DNA of 55,332 nucleotides from Bacteroidales bacterium (GTDB lineage Bacteria; Bacteroidota; Bacteroidia; Bacteroidales; VadinHA17). A program made the translations under genes and the position numbers. The notes beneath the pieces were generated by a model. It worked only from the letters and a program-made list of their open reading frames with translations, searched no databases and had not been told where the DNA came from. This document shows, piece by piece, positions 26,574-35,926 of this stretch. Location of the stretch: assembly GCA_025358455.1 (NCBI GenBank), contig JANYJP010000028.1, forward strand, positions 1 to 55,332, written 5' to 3'. Positions within the stretch are counted from its first letter, which is position 1; each line of letters starts with the position of its first letter.

Positions 26574-27707
26574 ATGGTGGACCACGAAAATATTATTTTT
26601 TTAGTTGTATTCTCAATTTTTGGACTGGCGGCAGTTATTCAATTATTTTATTATCTATTCTTTTATCTTAAGGTATACACTTATCAACCCTCCGACAGCA
26701 AGACTATTAAGAAGCAACCTGTATCTGTAATTATCTGTGCCAGAGACGAAGCCGAAAACCTGACCAATTTTCTACCAATGGTTCTTAAACAGGAATATCC
26801 TGATTATGAGGTTATTGTAGTAAACGATTGTTCCGAGGACAATTCAGGAGATATTCTAAGTGAATTTCAAAAACAATATCCTAATCTAAGAATATCCACT
26901 GTTATCAAAGATCCTGTTTTTACCCATAATAAAAAGTTTGCTCAATTCATCGGGATAAAAGCTGCAAAAAATGATATTCTGCTTTTCACAGATGCTGATT
27001 GCAAGCCGGAATCTGAAAAATGGATTGAGGGAATGACTGAATCCTTCAGTGATAAAACCATTTTTGTTCTGGGTTATGGCGGGTATATGAATCAAAGAGG
27101 GTTACTAAACAAATATATCCGTTACGACACCGTAACGATAGCAATGCAATATTTTGGGATGGCAATCCGGCACATTCCGTACATGGGTGTCGGACGTAAC
27201 CTGGCGTACCGGAGATCATTTTTCTTTGATAAAAAAGGATTCGGTTCCCATATTCATCTTGCTTCGGGCGATGATGATTTGTTTATTAACGAAAATGCAA
27301 CAGGGGAAAATACCTGTGTAGAATACAGAATAAGCACACATACCAGGTCTCTTCCCGCTGCAACTTTCAGTGAATGGGTATTACAGAAGAAGAGACATCT
27401 GACAACTGCACCATTCTACAAATTCAGGGATAAACTGTTGCTTATTACAGAACCGGTAACAAGGATCATCTTCTATATATCATTAATTGTACTATTGTCA
27501 TTTACTTTCCTCTGGCCTTTTGTATTGGCAATATCCGGGATAAGACTGATTACACAAATTACAGTATTTGCACTCGTTCATAAGAAAATGAAGGAACCTG
27601 GGTTGGTGTCATATTCACTAATTTTTGATATCTTTTCACCTTTGATAAACAGCGTCGTATTTCTGGGCAAATACCGAAAGAGATCCGGGATAAACAAATG
27701 GAAATAA
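26574..27707 (+). CDS. Membrane-anchored family 2 glycosyltransferase
   Basis: 377 residues: one N-terminal span (IIFLVVFSIFGLAAVIQLFY), a GT-A catalytic domain (PVSVIICARDEAENLTNFLP, VVNDCSEDNS, the DxD-like FTDADCKPE) and two C-terminal spans. Later QKKRHLTTAP resembles the QxxRW-type motif of processive GT2 enzymes in altered form. The acceptor sugar or lipid is unknown. Its stop overlaps the sigma-factor start by 10 nt. Confidence 0.88.
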   Translation: MVDHENIIFLVVFSIFGLAAVIQLFYYLFFYLKVYTYQPSDSKTIKKQPVSVIICARDEAENLTNFLPMVLKQEYPDYEVIVVNDCSEDNSGDILSEFQKQYPNLRISTVIKDPVFTHNKKFAQFIGIKAAKNDILLFTDADCKPESEKWIEGMTESFSDKTIFVLGYGGYMNQRGLLNKYIRYDTVTIAMQYFGMAIRHIPYMGVGRNLAYRRSFFFDKKGFGSHIHLASGDDDLFINENATGENTCVEYRISTHTRSLPAATFSEWVLQKKRHLTTAPFYKFRDKLLLITEPVTRIIFYISLIVLLSFTFLWPFVLAISGIRLITQITVFALVHKKMKEPGLVSYSLIFDIFSPLINSVVFLGKYRKRSGINKWK

Positions 27708-28294
27708 ATAACGATTTATCTGAGAAAGCGAAAGCCGATCTGCTGCTTGTAGAACAGGCAAAAAGCGGAAATGAAAAAGCTTTTGCCAGCCTGATGAACC
27801 GGTACAGGGATTCCATTTATTTCATGCTGCTTAAAATGGTTAACAACCCTTACGATGCTGAAGATCTTACTATTGAGGCTTTTGGAAAGGCCTTCAGAAA
27901 TATTGAATTGTACATTCCAAAATTTGCATTCAGCACCTGGCTGTTTAAAATAGCAACAAACAACTGCGTGGACTTTATCAGAAAGAAACAGGTTTCTCCG
28001 GCTCCACTTGATTACTTACAGGAGAACCTGGATAATGTAACTGTAAATATCCAGTCTGATCTTCCGGATCCTGAAGAAGCGCTTATAAATCATCAGAAAA
28101 TAGCGGCTCTTAAGGTAATTGTCAGCCAACTGAAACCAAGATATAAAGCACTTATTGAACTTAGATATTATAAGGAGTATTCATATGAAGAGATCTCTTC
28201 TGAGCTCAACCTTCCTATTGGAACAGTGAAAGCACAACTTTACAGGGCCAAAACATTATTATATAATATATTAATCAAAACGGGTAACAGGTAG
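27698..28294 (+). CDS. ECF-type sigma-70 factor
   Basis: 198 residues with region 2 (FASLMNRYRDSIYFMLLKMV, then AEDLTIEAFGKAFRNI, FSTWLFKIATNNCVDFIRK) and region 4 (PRYKALIELRYYKEYSYEEI, SELNLPIGTVKAQLYRAK). No anti-sigma gene follows, so control probably differs from the usual ECF pairs. It overlaps the glycosyltransferase upstream and rsmG downstream (TAGTG junction), so the three are one operon. Bacteroidota use such free ECF factors in stress and growth responses; the target is unknown. Confidence 0.9.
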   Translation: MEINNDLSEKAKADLLLVEQAKSGNEKAFASLMNRYRDSIYFMLLKMVNNPYDAEDLTIEAFGKAFRNIELYIPKFAFSTWLFKIATNNCVDFIRKKQVSPAPLDYLQENLDNVTVNIQSDLPDPEEALINHQKIAALKVIVSQLKPRYKALIELRYYKEYSYEEISSELNLPIGTVKAQLYRAKTLLYNILIKTGNR

Positions 28295-28917
28295 TGTCAG
28301 ATCTCATACTCAGGTATTTTCCGCAATTGTCCGACTTCCAGAAAGATAAACTGTTGCAGTTAAAAAGTATCTACGACAGATGGAACAGTATGATTAATGT
28401 TATCTCCAGAAAAGACATGGATAACTTTCTGGTACATCATGTACTTCATTCAATGGCAATAGGGAAGATAATCTCATTTTTGCCTGATACCAGGATCCTT
28501 GATGTAGGGACAGGAGGAGGATTTCCAGGTATACCTCTCGCCATAATGTTCCCCGATTCAGAATTCACACTTCTCGATTCAATAGAAAAAAAAATCAAAG
28601 TGGTTTCGTCTGTGGCTGACGAACTGGGATTGAAAAATGTGATTCCTTTACGCAAAAGAGCCGAAGAAGAAAAAAATAAATACCATTTCATTATAAGCAG
28701 AGCATTGACCGGTTTTCCTGAGTTTGTTTCCTTAACTTCCAAAAACATTGATAAGACAGGAATAAACAGCCTCCGAAATGGTATCATATACCTAAAAGGT
28801 GGTGATCTGACGCCAGAGCTCTCAATGTTTCAGAACAGGATAAAAGTGTGGAAAATAAGTGACTTTTTTGACGAACCATTTTTTGAAACTAAAATGATTG
28901 TATATCTGCAATTCTGA
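28294..28917 (+). CDS. rsmG: 16S rRNA (guanine527-N7)-methyltransferase
   Basis: SAM-dependent RsmG (GidB) methylating G527 in the 530 loop of 16S rRNA. The SAM-binding motif ILDVGTGGGFPGIPLAI lies near residue 68; LLDSIEKKIKVV and ISRALTGFPEF follow. The start is GTG 28294, sharing one base with the sigma-factor stop. Length 207 is normal. Confidence 0.95.
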   Translation: MSDLILRYFPQLSDFQKDKLLQLKSIYDRWNSMINVISRKDMDNFLVHHVLHSMAIGKIISFLPDTRILDVGTGGGFPGIPLAIMFPDSEFTLLDSIEKKIKVVSSVADELGLKNVIPLRKRAEEEKNKYHFIISRALTGFPEFVSLTSKNIDKTGINSLRNGIIYLKGGDLTPELSMFQNRIKVWKISDFFDEPFFETKMIVYLQF

Positions 28918-28966
28918 TTTTTTTGAAAAAAAACATCTTCCCGGTTTTTATATTTCAAAAAAGTAC

Positions 28967-28974
28967 TACATTTG
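28967..28974 (+). promoter_or_regulatory. -7 box for rpmH
   Basis: TACATTTG, identical to the box of the Crp/Fnr gene, lies 41 bp upstream of the rpmH start. No TTTG at -33 is visible. Confidence 0.5.
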
Positions 28975-29015
28975 CATTCTCAAATCAGAGAACCAGAAAA
29001 TAAATATTTGAAAAA

Positions 29016-29174
29016 ATGAAAAGGACTTACCAGCCATCAAGAAGAAAGAGAGCAAATAAGCATGGTTTCAGGGAAAGGATGTCAACCCCGAACGGAAGAA
29101 GAGTTCTTGCTGCACGCAGAGCCAAAGGAAGAAAAAAACTTACTGCTTCCACAGAACTTAAATTAAAAGGCTAA
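29016..29174 (+). CDS. rpmH: 50S ribosomal protein L34
   Basis: Read directly from the bases: ATG 29016 to TAA 29172-29174 gives 52 residues, [20 protein letters not shown] at the start, then [20 protein letters not shown] and a short Bacteroidota-type tail. L34 is a basic large-subunit protein. The usual neighbours rnpA and dnaA are not here. The gene is monocistronic: own -7 box upstream and a strong terminator 24 bp after the stop. Confidence 0.97.
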   Translation: MKRTYQPSRRKRANKHGFRERMSTPNGRRVLAARRAKGRKKLTASTELKLKG

Positions 29175-29197
29175 AAAACATTCTACAATATCTTATT

Positions 29198-29227
29198 AAA
29201 GGTGCTTTTATTGAGGCATCTTTTTTT
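29198..29227 (+). terminator. Intrinsic terminator of rpmH
   Basis: AAAGGTGC (29198-29205) pairs with GCATCTTT (29216-29223), eight pairs with one G-T, loop of 10 nt, followed by a T-run. Confidence 0.8.
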
Positions 29228-29348
29228 ATTTAAGACTATTTTGCTTACCTCACTCTTACTCTTAATTCCGCGTAGTAAAATAATTCAGGGTGATTTAACT
29301 ACAGCATCAAAGCATTTATTTTACTATGGGAGCTACTGTGTGAGTCTA

Positions 29349-29374
29349 TCCCGAAATTACGATAGCTATCGGAA
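29349..29374. repeat. REP-like palindrome
   Basis: The perfect 12-bp palindrome CGATAGCTATCG (29360-29371) is followed by GGAA and preceded by TCCCGA (29349-29354). Its arms echo the TCCCGAT/ATCGGGA hairpin at 38556-38572. Confidence 0.45.
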
Positions 29375-29408
29375 CAGGACAAGTTGTGTAACTCCATAGT
29401 TAATTCTT

Positions 29409-29416
29409 AACTTTGA
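29409..29416 (+). promoter_or_regulatory. -7 box for mqnE
   Basis: TAACTTTG fits TAnnTTTG; a TTG at 29384-29386 lies 22 bp upstream. The mqnE start is 19 bp downstream. Confidence 0.5.
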
Positions 29417-29435
29417 CGGCTTTTTAATTTGTATC

Positions 29436-30587
29436 ATGAACGATTTACTTAACCATATAGCTGATAAAGATCTCAGGCTTATCGCGGAGAAAATATCAGG
29501 GAATGTCAGGATAACTCCCGAAGACGGCTTATATCTTTTTAATAAAGCCGATCTTTCATTACTTGGGGTCCTTGCCGGGATTTCAAGAAAAAAGCATAAT
29601 GGGAATTTTGCCTATTTCAATCATAATTTTCACATTGAACCTACAAACAAATGCATATATAATTGCAGATTTTGCTCATATCACAAGCCGGACGGAGATC
29701 CTGAAAGTTGGGAATACAGCCATGACGAGATGCTTGATATTGTTAAAAGATTTGACAATAAGCCTGTCACAGAGGTTCATATTGTGGGAGGCGTGCACCC
29801 AGCCTACGATCTGCATTATTGGGGATCACTTATTGGAAAAATAAAAGCTCACCGGCCACACCTTCATGTAAAAGCATTTTCAGCCATTGAACTTGATTAC
29901 ATGATAAACAAAGCCGGCCTCACAATCGAAGATGGATTAAACCGGTTAAAAGAATATGGCCTTGACTCAATACCGGGAGGCGGAGCTGAAATATTCGATG
30001 AGACGCTCAGAAAGTTGATCTGCGATGAGAAGTCATCATCTGAACTCTGGCTGACAATTCATGAAACTGCACACAGGCTAGGTATTTCATCAAATGCCAC
30101 AATGCTTTATGGTCATATAGAAAACTACAATCACCGTATTGATCATATGGAACGACTCCGGAAACTACAGGACAAAACAGGTGGTTTTAATTCCTTTATA
30201 CCGCTAAAATATAAAAAGACAAATAACAGCATGTCATACCTCGGGGAAGTAAACCTTATTGAAGATCTGAAAAACTATGCAGTTTCAAGAATCTATCTCG
30301 ATAACTTTCCGCATATCAAAGCCTACTGGCCAATGATCGGGAAGGAAAGCGCACAGCTTTCACTTTCTTTTGGTGCAGACGATATGGATGGAACAATTGA
30401 TGATACTACCAGGATCTATTCAATGGCAGGCTCAAAGGAGGAAAAGCCGGCAATGACAACTGAGGAGATATGTCAGCTAATTCGGCAGGCCGGGCTCATT
30501 CCTGTTGAACGCGATTCGCTATATAATCCCATTTCTTACCCATCCGGCCCTTCAGGTGAAGCGTCCGGTGAGTTGAAAGAAAAGTAA
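29436..30587 (+). CDS. mqnE: Aminofutalosine synthase (radical SAM)
   Basis: 383-residue radical SAM enzyme joining SAM-derived adenosyl radical to 3-[(1-carboxyvinyl)oxy]benzoate, an early step of the futalosine route to menaquinone. The cluster motif is CIYNCRFC (Cys73, Cys77, Cys80). TEVHIVGGVHP, GLDSIPGGGAEIFDE and LSFGADDMDGTIDDTTRI are MqnE signatures that separate it from MqnC and CofH. The other mqn genes are elsewhere. It implies menaquinone-based respiration through futalosine, as in many Bacteroidales. Confidence 0.93.
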   Translation: MNDLLNHIADKDLRLIAEKISGNVRITPEDGLYLFNKADLSLLGVLAGISRKKHNGNFAYFNHNFHIEPTNKCIYNCRFCSYHKPDGDPESWEYSHDEMLDIVKRFDNKPVTEVHIVGGVHPAYDLHYWGSLIGKIKAHRPHLHVKAFSAIELDYMINKAGLTIEDGLNRLKEYGLDSIPGGGAEIFDETLRKLICDEKSSSELWLTIHETAHRLGISSNATMLYGHIENYNHRIDHMERLRKLQDKTGGFNSFIPLKYKKTNNSMSYLGEVNLIEDLKNYAVSRIYLDNFPHIKAYWPMIGKESAQLSLSFGADDMDGTIDDTTRIYSMAGSKEEKPAMTTEEICQLIRQAGLIPVERDSLYNPISYPSGPSGEASGELKEK

Positions 30588-30600
30588 GCCGGTGAAAAAA

Positions 30601-30633
30601 GAGGTTTAAGGGGGAAGCCGCTTTAAAAACCTC
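30601..30633 (+). terminator. Probable terminator after mqnE
   Basis: GAGGTTTAAG (30601-30610) pairs with CTTTAAAAACCTC (30621-30633) with a small bulge. A moderately T-rich stretch follows but no clean T-run. Confidence 0.45.
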
Positions 30634-30695
30634 AGCTGTCTTTCTTATAATTTTATCAGTACCTTTACGTTATTATTAATGTTCAAATTGTCAGT

Positions 30696-31547
30696 ATGAG
30701 CTTAAAAAACTTTATCCTAAGCAAAGTATTTGTTAAAAATCTCGGGTTTGCGATTGTTGTTATTGTAGGAGTTGTATTTGTTTTATTAATCTGGATGAAC
30801 TTTTATACCAGACATGGACAGGCAAGGCCTGTTCCGGATTTTTTTGGACTAAATATGGAGCAGGTTTCTAAAGTGGCAAAAAAGAATAAACTGAGAATTC
30901 AGGTCATCGATTCAGTTTATACTGCACTTGTGCCACGTGGATGTGTTGCTGAACAGAATCCCAAACCCGGATTTAAGGTGAAAAAATGGAGAAATGTTGT
31001 ACTGATATTAAATGCCTTTAACCCTGAAATGGTTGCAATGCCAAACCTTGTCGATCTTCCGATCAGACAGGCAAAAGCTATGATAGAAAGTTCCGGACTT
31101 GAGATCGGGCAACTGAGATACAAGCCCGACCTGTCAATAAATGTAGTTATTGAGCAAATTTATAAAGGTAAAGTTATAACTGAAGGTGATTCATTACAAA
31201 AGGGCTCAGTTGTTGATCTTGTCCTTGGTAAGGGACTAAATAATCAGAGAACTCAGATTCCGTATTTAATTGGTATGCTTTTTGAGCCTGCAAAAAACAG
31301 AATACTTGTCTCAGCTCTTAATCTGGGGGCGTTTAGTTATGATAATACTATACATAATGAAAAAGATAGTCTTAACGCTTTTGTTTATAAACAAAACCCC
31401 GAATATAAGCTGGATGATACAAGACAACTTGGATCTGACATTTACCTGTGGCTAACAGTCGATCCGGCCAAACTATCGATCGATTCTACTCTGATAATTT
31501 CTGACACAATACCTGCTGTTAAAATATCTGAAAGGATGCCTAAATAA
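30696..31547 (+). CDS. PASTA-domain membrane protein
   Basis: 283 residues: a single N-terminal span (about residues 15-33) and three PASTA-like repeats (VPDFFGLNMEQVSKVAKKNK, MPNLVDLPIRQAKAMIESSG, a third from about residue 190). PASTA domains bind peptidoglycan fragments or beta-lactam-like ligands, usually on Ser/Thr kinases or PBPs; here there is no kinase domain. It is 5 bp before the T9SS protein gene and in one run with the RluD-type gene. In related genomes a ddl gene often heads this cluster; here ddl is 6 kb away. Confidence 0.87.
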   Translation: MSLKNFILSKVFVKNLGFAIVVIVGVVFVLLIWMNFYTRHGQARPVPDFFGLNMEQVSKVAKKNKLRIQVIDSVYTALVPRGCVAEQNPKPGFKVKKWRNVVLILNAFNPEMVAMPNLVDLPIRQAKAMIESSGLEIGQLRYKPDLSINVVIEQIYKGKVITEGDSLQKGSVVDLVLGKGLNNQRTQIPYLIGMLFEPAKNRILVSALNLGAFSYDNTIHNEKDSLNAFVYKQNPEYKLDDTRQLGSDIYLWLTVDPAKLSIDSTLIISDTIPAVKISERMPK

Positions 31548-31552
31548 CCCAG

Positions 31553-33421
31553 ATGACCAAACAGATATTCCTGTATTTTATTTTTGTCTTTATCGTTCTG
31601 ATCAACTCAGCTGCGCAGGAGGTAGTAACAGGCCTGCAATCAAATTACAGCATTTCAAAAACCCGGGATAACCATGCAATTAATAAAGGAATAGCTACTC
31701 AGGACACTCTCCTTCTTCCATTTTTCGATGATTTTTCCGGGCAATCAGTGTTCCCTGATAAAAGCAGATGGCTCGACGATTTTGTATTTATCAATAATAC
31801 CTACTCTGATCGCCAGATAACTGAAGGAATTGCAACTTTTGATGCGCTAAACAATACGGGAAGATTATATGAACAAGCCTCTTCAACGGGTTTTGAAGCT
31901 GACCATCTTACCTCGAAACCGATAAATCTTAAATATCCTGCTTCTGAAAACATTAAACTCAGCTTTTTTTATCAGGCAGGAGGGCTATCTGATGCCCCGG
32001 AATCCAAAGACAGCCTGACGCTTCAATTCCTTGCGCCGGAAGAAAGTAAATGGTATTCAGTATGGAAAGCTGAAGGCACTACAGATCAACGCTTTAAGCC
32101 TATAATCATACCTGTTAACCAAACCCGGTTCCTAAAGAATGGATTTCAGTTCCGCTTTATAAATTATGCAAGTCTGAGTCCGAACCTGATTGATCCCTCA
32201 ATGATAGGAAATTCAGATATCTGGAACGTCGATTACGTTCTTCTGAATAGAAACAGGAGCGCTGGTGATACTGTTTTTGCCGATGTAGCACTTACACTTC
32301 CGGTCAGGTCATTGCTCAAGAGTCATGAGGCTATGCCATGGAAACAGTTCAGGCAGGTATACCTGCAGGAGATGGGTTCTTCTATACTTGTCCATTACCG
32401 GAACAATGATACAATTATAAGGAACGCAACGCGTAATTTCGAGATATGGGATGTTTATAAAAATTCACAGACCCTGTTTTTCACTGCCGGTGCTACTAAT
32501 ATAAATCCGTTGACAAATGTTGATTATAATGCCAATCTTGTTTACACATTTAACACCGACAACCCGGATTCTGCACTTTTCAGAATTACCTGCTCTCTTA
32601 AAACCGATGAGTTTGATCCAAAGGCAAATGATACCTTAATATATTACCAGGTTTTCAAAAACTACTTTGCATTTGATGACGGCTCATCCGAAGGTGGGTA
32701 TGGAATTAATGGGCTCGGATCGAGAAATGCAATGGTTGCTTATCGGTACACTTCATTTATCCAGGATACCCTCAGGGCTGTAAAGATATGTTTTAACGCC
32801 AGTTATCAGGAAGCAAATAAAAGAGCATTCGACCTGATGGTATGGGATGATAATAACGGGATACCGGGAAATGTGTTGTATACAAAAGAAGAGGTTATGG
32901 TTGAGCAGGGTAACATGATCAATGGATATTATAATTATAGCATTCCTGAAGGTGTGGTGCTAAATGGAGTTTTTTATGTAGGATGGCGACAGCGGTCTGA
33001 AACATTTTTGAATGCCGGTTTTGATGTTAATACTCCTAATAAGGGGAGACAATTATTCTGGTTAAACGGTGACTGGGGCCAGTCGTCGGTAAATGGCAGT
33101 GTAATGATCAGACCTGTAGTTGGTAAGGCGGATATCATTACATCAGTTAATGATACTCATAATACAACTAACAAGAATAAAAATTCTATCAGAATCTGGC
33201 CTAACCCGGCAACAGATTATATTACAGTCAGCGCGGGGGAACTACCATATTCAGCAGCATCAGCTGATATATCAATTCTTGATCTGTCAGGGCATGAGCT
33301 TATAAAAGTTCCATTTAGCGATCATATTGATATCTCTTCGCTACACGCTGGAATATATATTGTTATTACAAAGTTCAAAGGCAGTATTGTTGGCTATAAC
33401 CGGTTAATTAAAACAAAGTAA
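31553..33421 (+). CDS. Secreted protein with type IX secretion C-terminal domain
   Basis: 622 residues. An N-terminal signal peptide ends near SAAQE, a long beta-rich body follows (FDDFSGQSVFPDKSRWLDDF, DVNTPNKGRQLFW) and a C-terminal T9SS type A sorting domain begins around residue 545 (IRIWPNPATDYITV, then SILDLSGHELIKV, LHAGIYIVI). Export by the Sec pathway and then the type IX system to the surface is expected. The body has no enzyme motif that I recognise. It is coupled between the PASTA gene and the RluD-type gene, with gaps of 5 and 4 bp. Confidence 0.88.
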   Translation: MTKQIFLYFIFVFIVLINSAAQEVVTGLQSNYSISKTRDNHAINKGIATQDTLLLPFFDDFSGQSVFPDKSRWLDDFVFINNTYSDRQITEGIATFDALNNTGRLYEQASSTGFEADHLTSKPINLKYPASENIKLSFFYQAGGLSDAPESKDSLTLQFLAPEESKWYSVWKAEGTTDQRFKPIIIPVNQTRFLKNGFQFRFINYASLSPNLIDPSMIGNSDIWNVDYVLLNRNRSAGDTVFADVALTLPVRSLLKSHEAMPWKQFRQVYLQEMGSSILVHYRNNDTIIRNATRNFEIWDVYKNSQTLFFTAGATNINPLTNVDYNANLVYTFNTDNPDSALFRITCSLKTDEFDPKANDTLIYYQVFKNYFAFDDGSSEGGYGINGLGSRNAMVAYRYTSFIQDTLRAVKICFNASYQEANKRAFDLMVWDDNNGIPGNVLYTKEEVMVEQGNMINGYYNYSIPEGVVLNGVFYVGWRQRSETFLNAGFDVNTPNKGRQLFWLNGDWGQSSVNGSVMIRPVVGKADIITSVNDTHNTTNKNKNSIRIWPNPATDYITVSAGELPYSAASADISILDLSGHELIKVPFSDHIDISSLHAGIYIVITKFKGSIVGYNRLIKTK

Positions 33422-33425
33422 CAAA

Positions 33426-34460
33426 ATGACTGAAGAAGAATTAGTTGACCAGCAGGAGCTGTTTGAACATTACAGGATCAAAGCCGATCCGGGACAATCA
33501 TTACTCAGGATTGATAAATTCCTGTCCGACAGGCTCGAAAACGCATCAAGAACACGTATTCATAATGCAGCCAATGCTGGCAATATACTGGTAAACAGTA
33601 ATCCGGTTAAGCCTAACTATAAAGTCAAACCAGGTGATATTGTGCAGGTGGTCCTTCCAACACCGCCCAGGGAAATAGAGCTTATTCCTCAAAATATTCC
33701 GATTGATATTGTTTATGAAGATGATGATGTGCTGGTTGTTAATAAGAAACCAGGAATGGTCGTTCATCCTGCATATGGCAATTATACAGGGACACTTGTA
33801 AACGCGCTCATGTGGCATTTCAAAGATCTTCCTCTTTTTAATACGGGTGAAAGCAGACCGGGACTTGTTCACAGGATAGATAAAAACACTTCAGGAATTC
33901 TTGTAATTGCCAAGAATGAATATGCCCTTTACCGACTCTCAAAACAGTTTTTTGATCGCACCACCGATAGGAGATATAACGCTCTGGTATGGGGCATTCC
34001 AGACCCGCAGGAAGGTACTGTTACAGGAAATGTTGGCAGGAGCATAAAAGACAGGAAAGTAATGCAGGTCTTCAAGGACGAAAGTGAGGGTAAGATCGCG
34101 ATAACACATTATAAGGTTTTAGAGGATCTTGGATATATTTCACTTATTGAATGCAAACTTGAAACCGGAAGAACACATCAGATAAGGGTCCACATGAGTC
34201 ATATTAAACATCCTCTGTTTAACGATGAAGAATACGGAGGAGATAAAATTCTGAAGGGAACAACATTTACAAAATACCAGCAGTTTATTAAAAACTGTTT
34301 TAAGATACTCCCCCGTCAGGCCCTTCATGCAAAATCTCTTGCTTTCACTCATCCTGTAACAGGTGAAAGATTATTCTTCGACTCAGAACTTCCTGATGAT
34401 ATGCAACAGGTAATTGATAAGTGGAGGAAGTACATCTCCGGGAGAGATTCCACATTATAA
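33426..34460 (+). CDS. RluD-family rRNA pseudouridine synthase
   Basis: 344 residues: N-terminal S4 RNA-binding domain (LLRIDKFLSDRLENASRTRI), then the catalytic domain with Asp near residue 150 in RPGLVHRIDKNTSGILV and LETGRTHQIRVHMSHI. It makes pseudouridine in 23S rRNA (RluD positions 1911/1915/1917 in E. coli), though RluC or another RluA-family target is possible. It is the last gene of the PASTA-T9SS run. Confidence 0.93.
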   Translation: MTEEELVDQQELFEHYRIKADPGQSLLRIDKFLSDRLENASRTRIHNAANAGNILVNSNPVKPNYKVKPGDIVQVVLPTPPREIELIPQNIPIDIVYEDDDVLVVNKKPGMVVHPAYGNYTGTLVNALMWHFKDLPLFNTGESRPGLVHRIDKNTSGILVIAKNEYALYRLSKQFFDRTTDRRYNALVWGIPDPQEGTVTGNVGRSIKDRKVMQVFKDESEGKIAITHYKVLEDLGYISLIECKLETGRTHQIRVHMSHIKHPLFNDEEYGGDKILKGTTFTKYQQFIKNCFKILPRQALHAKSLAFTHPVTGERLFFDSELPDDMQQVIDKWRKYISGRDSTL

Positions 34461-34640
34461 TACTGATTTATTATTCAATAATAATAAGGTCCTCTCTGGG
34501 TTTGTATCAAAGAGAACAATCGAATGAAGAACAATTGACTTATGAATTAAGAACTTTTGTTCCTGATCAATTGCGATCTTCGTTTCGACTTTTGTCACTT
34601 CTCTTACCTGTGCCCAAAGCGCTGTGCTCCTTGCCTTCAG

Positions 34641-35462
34641 TTACCAACTTCCACCGGCACCACCTCCGCCAAAGCTTCCACCACCGAAGCCGCCGAAGCC
34701 TCCTCCGCTGTTGCTTCCACCTGAAAATCCGCCCCAACTGCCACCTGAACCTCTTCCTGAACCCAGCATTCCCAGAAGCATCCAGAATGGTAATCCACCG
34801 GTACCGATATGTTTATTGTTTGAACCTCCTGAATTTCTGGAGATCATAGCTATAATTATGAATACGATGAAGATAATGAGTCCGAGCGGAGCGCCTTTTC
34901 CTGTACCTTTTTTTGCTTTTTGTCCGTATTCGGCAGCTGAATATTCACCTCTTGCCAGCGACATCAAGGTATTTGTTGCTTTATTGAGCCCTCCGAAATA
35001 GTCTCCATTTCTGAAAGCCGGAAGAATATCATTGTCTACAATTTCACCGCATGTTAAATCGGGGATTGCACCTTCAAGTCCGTATCCCTGAGCAATGAAG
35101 ACCTCCCCCCTGGAATCGGTCGTTTTTGGTTTAACAAGAATAAGAATACCGTTATTGGTACCTTTTTGTCCTATGCCCCATTTCTCACCCAGCTTTTGTG
35201 CATAGTCAGATTTATCATATCCATCAAGAGACGGGACAACAACAATTGCGATCTGTGTTGATGTGGAGTCATTGAACACAACAAGATTCCTCTCTAGTCT
35301 GCTAATTTCATCTGAATTAAGCATTCCTGCAAAATCATTTACCAATCTTGGAGGAACAGGCCTTATAGGAATATTTTGTGAGTATGCACGGTTGGAAGTG
35401 ATAATGCAAAAGAGCATGGTAACAGCTACCAGAAAAACACTTTTTATTCTCATTGTACTCAC
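34641..35462 (-). CDS. TPM-domain membrane protein with Gly-rich tail
   Basis: 273 residues: signal peptide, TPM domain (RPVPPRLVNDFAGMLNSDEI, then IAIVVVPSLDGYDKSDYAQK), one membrane span (LIIFIVFIIIAMIS) and a Gly/Ser-rich tail ending GGGGAGGSW. Such proteins, often called YgcG-like, occur with LemA and a second TPM protein, as here. The molecular function is unknown; TPM domains have been linked to photosystem repair phosphatase activity and to membrane stress. It overlaps the upstream TPM gene by 4 nt. Confidence 0.9.
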   Translation of the reverse strand: MSTMRIKSVFLVAVTMLFCIITSNRAYSQNIPIRPVPPRLVNDFAGMLNSDEISRLERNLVVFNDSTSTQIAIVVVPSLDGYDKSDYAQKLGEKWGIGQKGTNNGILILVKPKTTDSRGEVFIAQGYGLEGAIPDLTCGEIVDNDILPAFRNGDYFGGLNKATNTLMSLARGEYSAAEYGQKAKKGTGKGAPLGLIIFIVFIIIAMISRNSGGSNNKHIGTGGLPFWMLLGMLGSGRGSGGSWGGFSGGSNSGGGFGGFGGGSFGGGGAGGSW

Positions 35463-35908
35463 TCCCCCTTTAATTTATCAAATGAAATCTCATCAGGCAA
35501 CTCGTTTACATCATCCGTCATACAAGGGAAATGAGTCTGAAGCTGTTTACCGGCAAGAATTATTCCTTCAGAAAGTCCTTCGGTAAACTTACCTTCTTTG
35601 AATCTTTTCACAAGGTGCTCACTTATGTCATTCCAAAAACCGGGAGCAACTTTTGCATTAATTCCCGCATCTCCTATAATGGCAAATTTTCTGTCTTCTA
35701 CAGCAAGATAAAACAGTACGCCGTTCCGCTCAGCTGTTTTATTCATACCAAGCTTATTAAATATCCATGCTGCCCGGTCAAGCACTTCGCCTTTAAGTGA
35801 AGTTTCGATATGAACCCTTATTTCACCTGAAGTTTCTTTTTCAGCCTCTTTTACAGACGAGAGAATATGATCCTGTTGTTCTTTACTAAAGAACGATGAA
35901 GCATTCAT
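35459..35908 (-). CDS. Cytosolic TPM-domain protein
   Basis: 149 residues with a TPM domain and no signal peptide (FFSKEQQDHILSSVKEAEKE, then FAIIGDAGINAKVAPGFWND). It is the short partner found between lemA and the YgcG-like gene in many bacteria. The 4-nt overlap with the next gene suggests translational coupling. Confidence 0.9.
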   Translation of the reverse strand: MNASSFFSKEQQDHILSSVKEAEKETSGEIRVHIETSLKGEVLDRAAWIFNKLGMNKTAERNGVLFYLAVEDRKFAIIGDAGINAKVAPGFWNDISEHLVKRFKEGKFTEGLSEGIILAGKQLQTHFPCMTDDVNELPDEISFDKLKGE

Positions 35909-35926
35909 TGATTTATATGAATAAAA

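Noticed and set aside
29202-29399. 65-codon ORF after rpmH
   Set aside because: It begins inside the rpmH terminator loop, crosses the REP-like palindrome and has no recognisable composition.
34421-35001. Two plus-strand ORFs with Pro-rich products
   Set aside because: They are the reverse reading of the Gly-rich tail and body of the TPM-domain gene.
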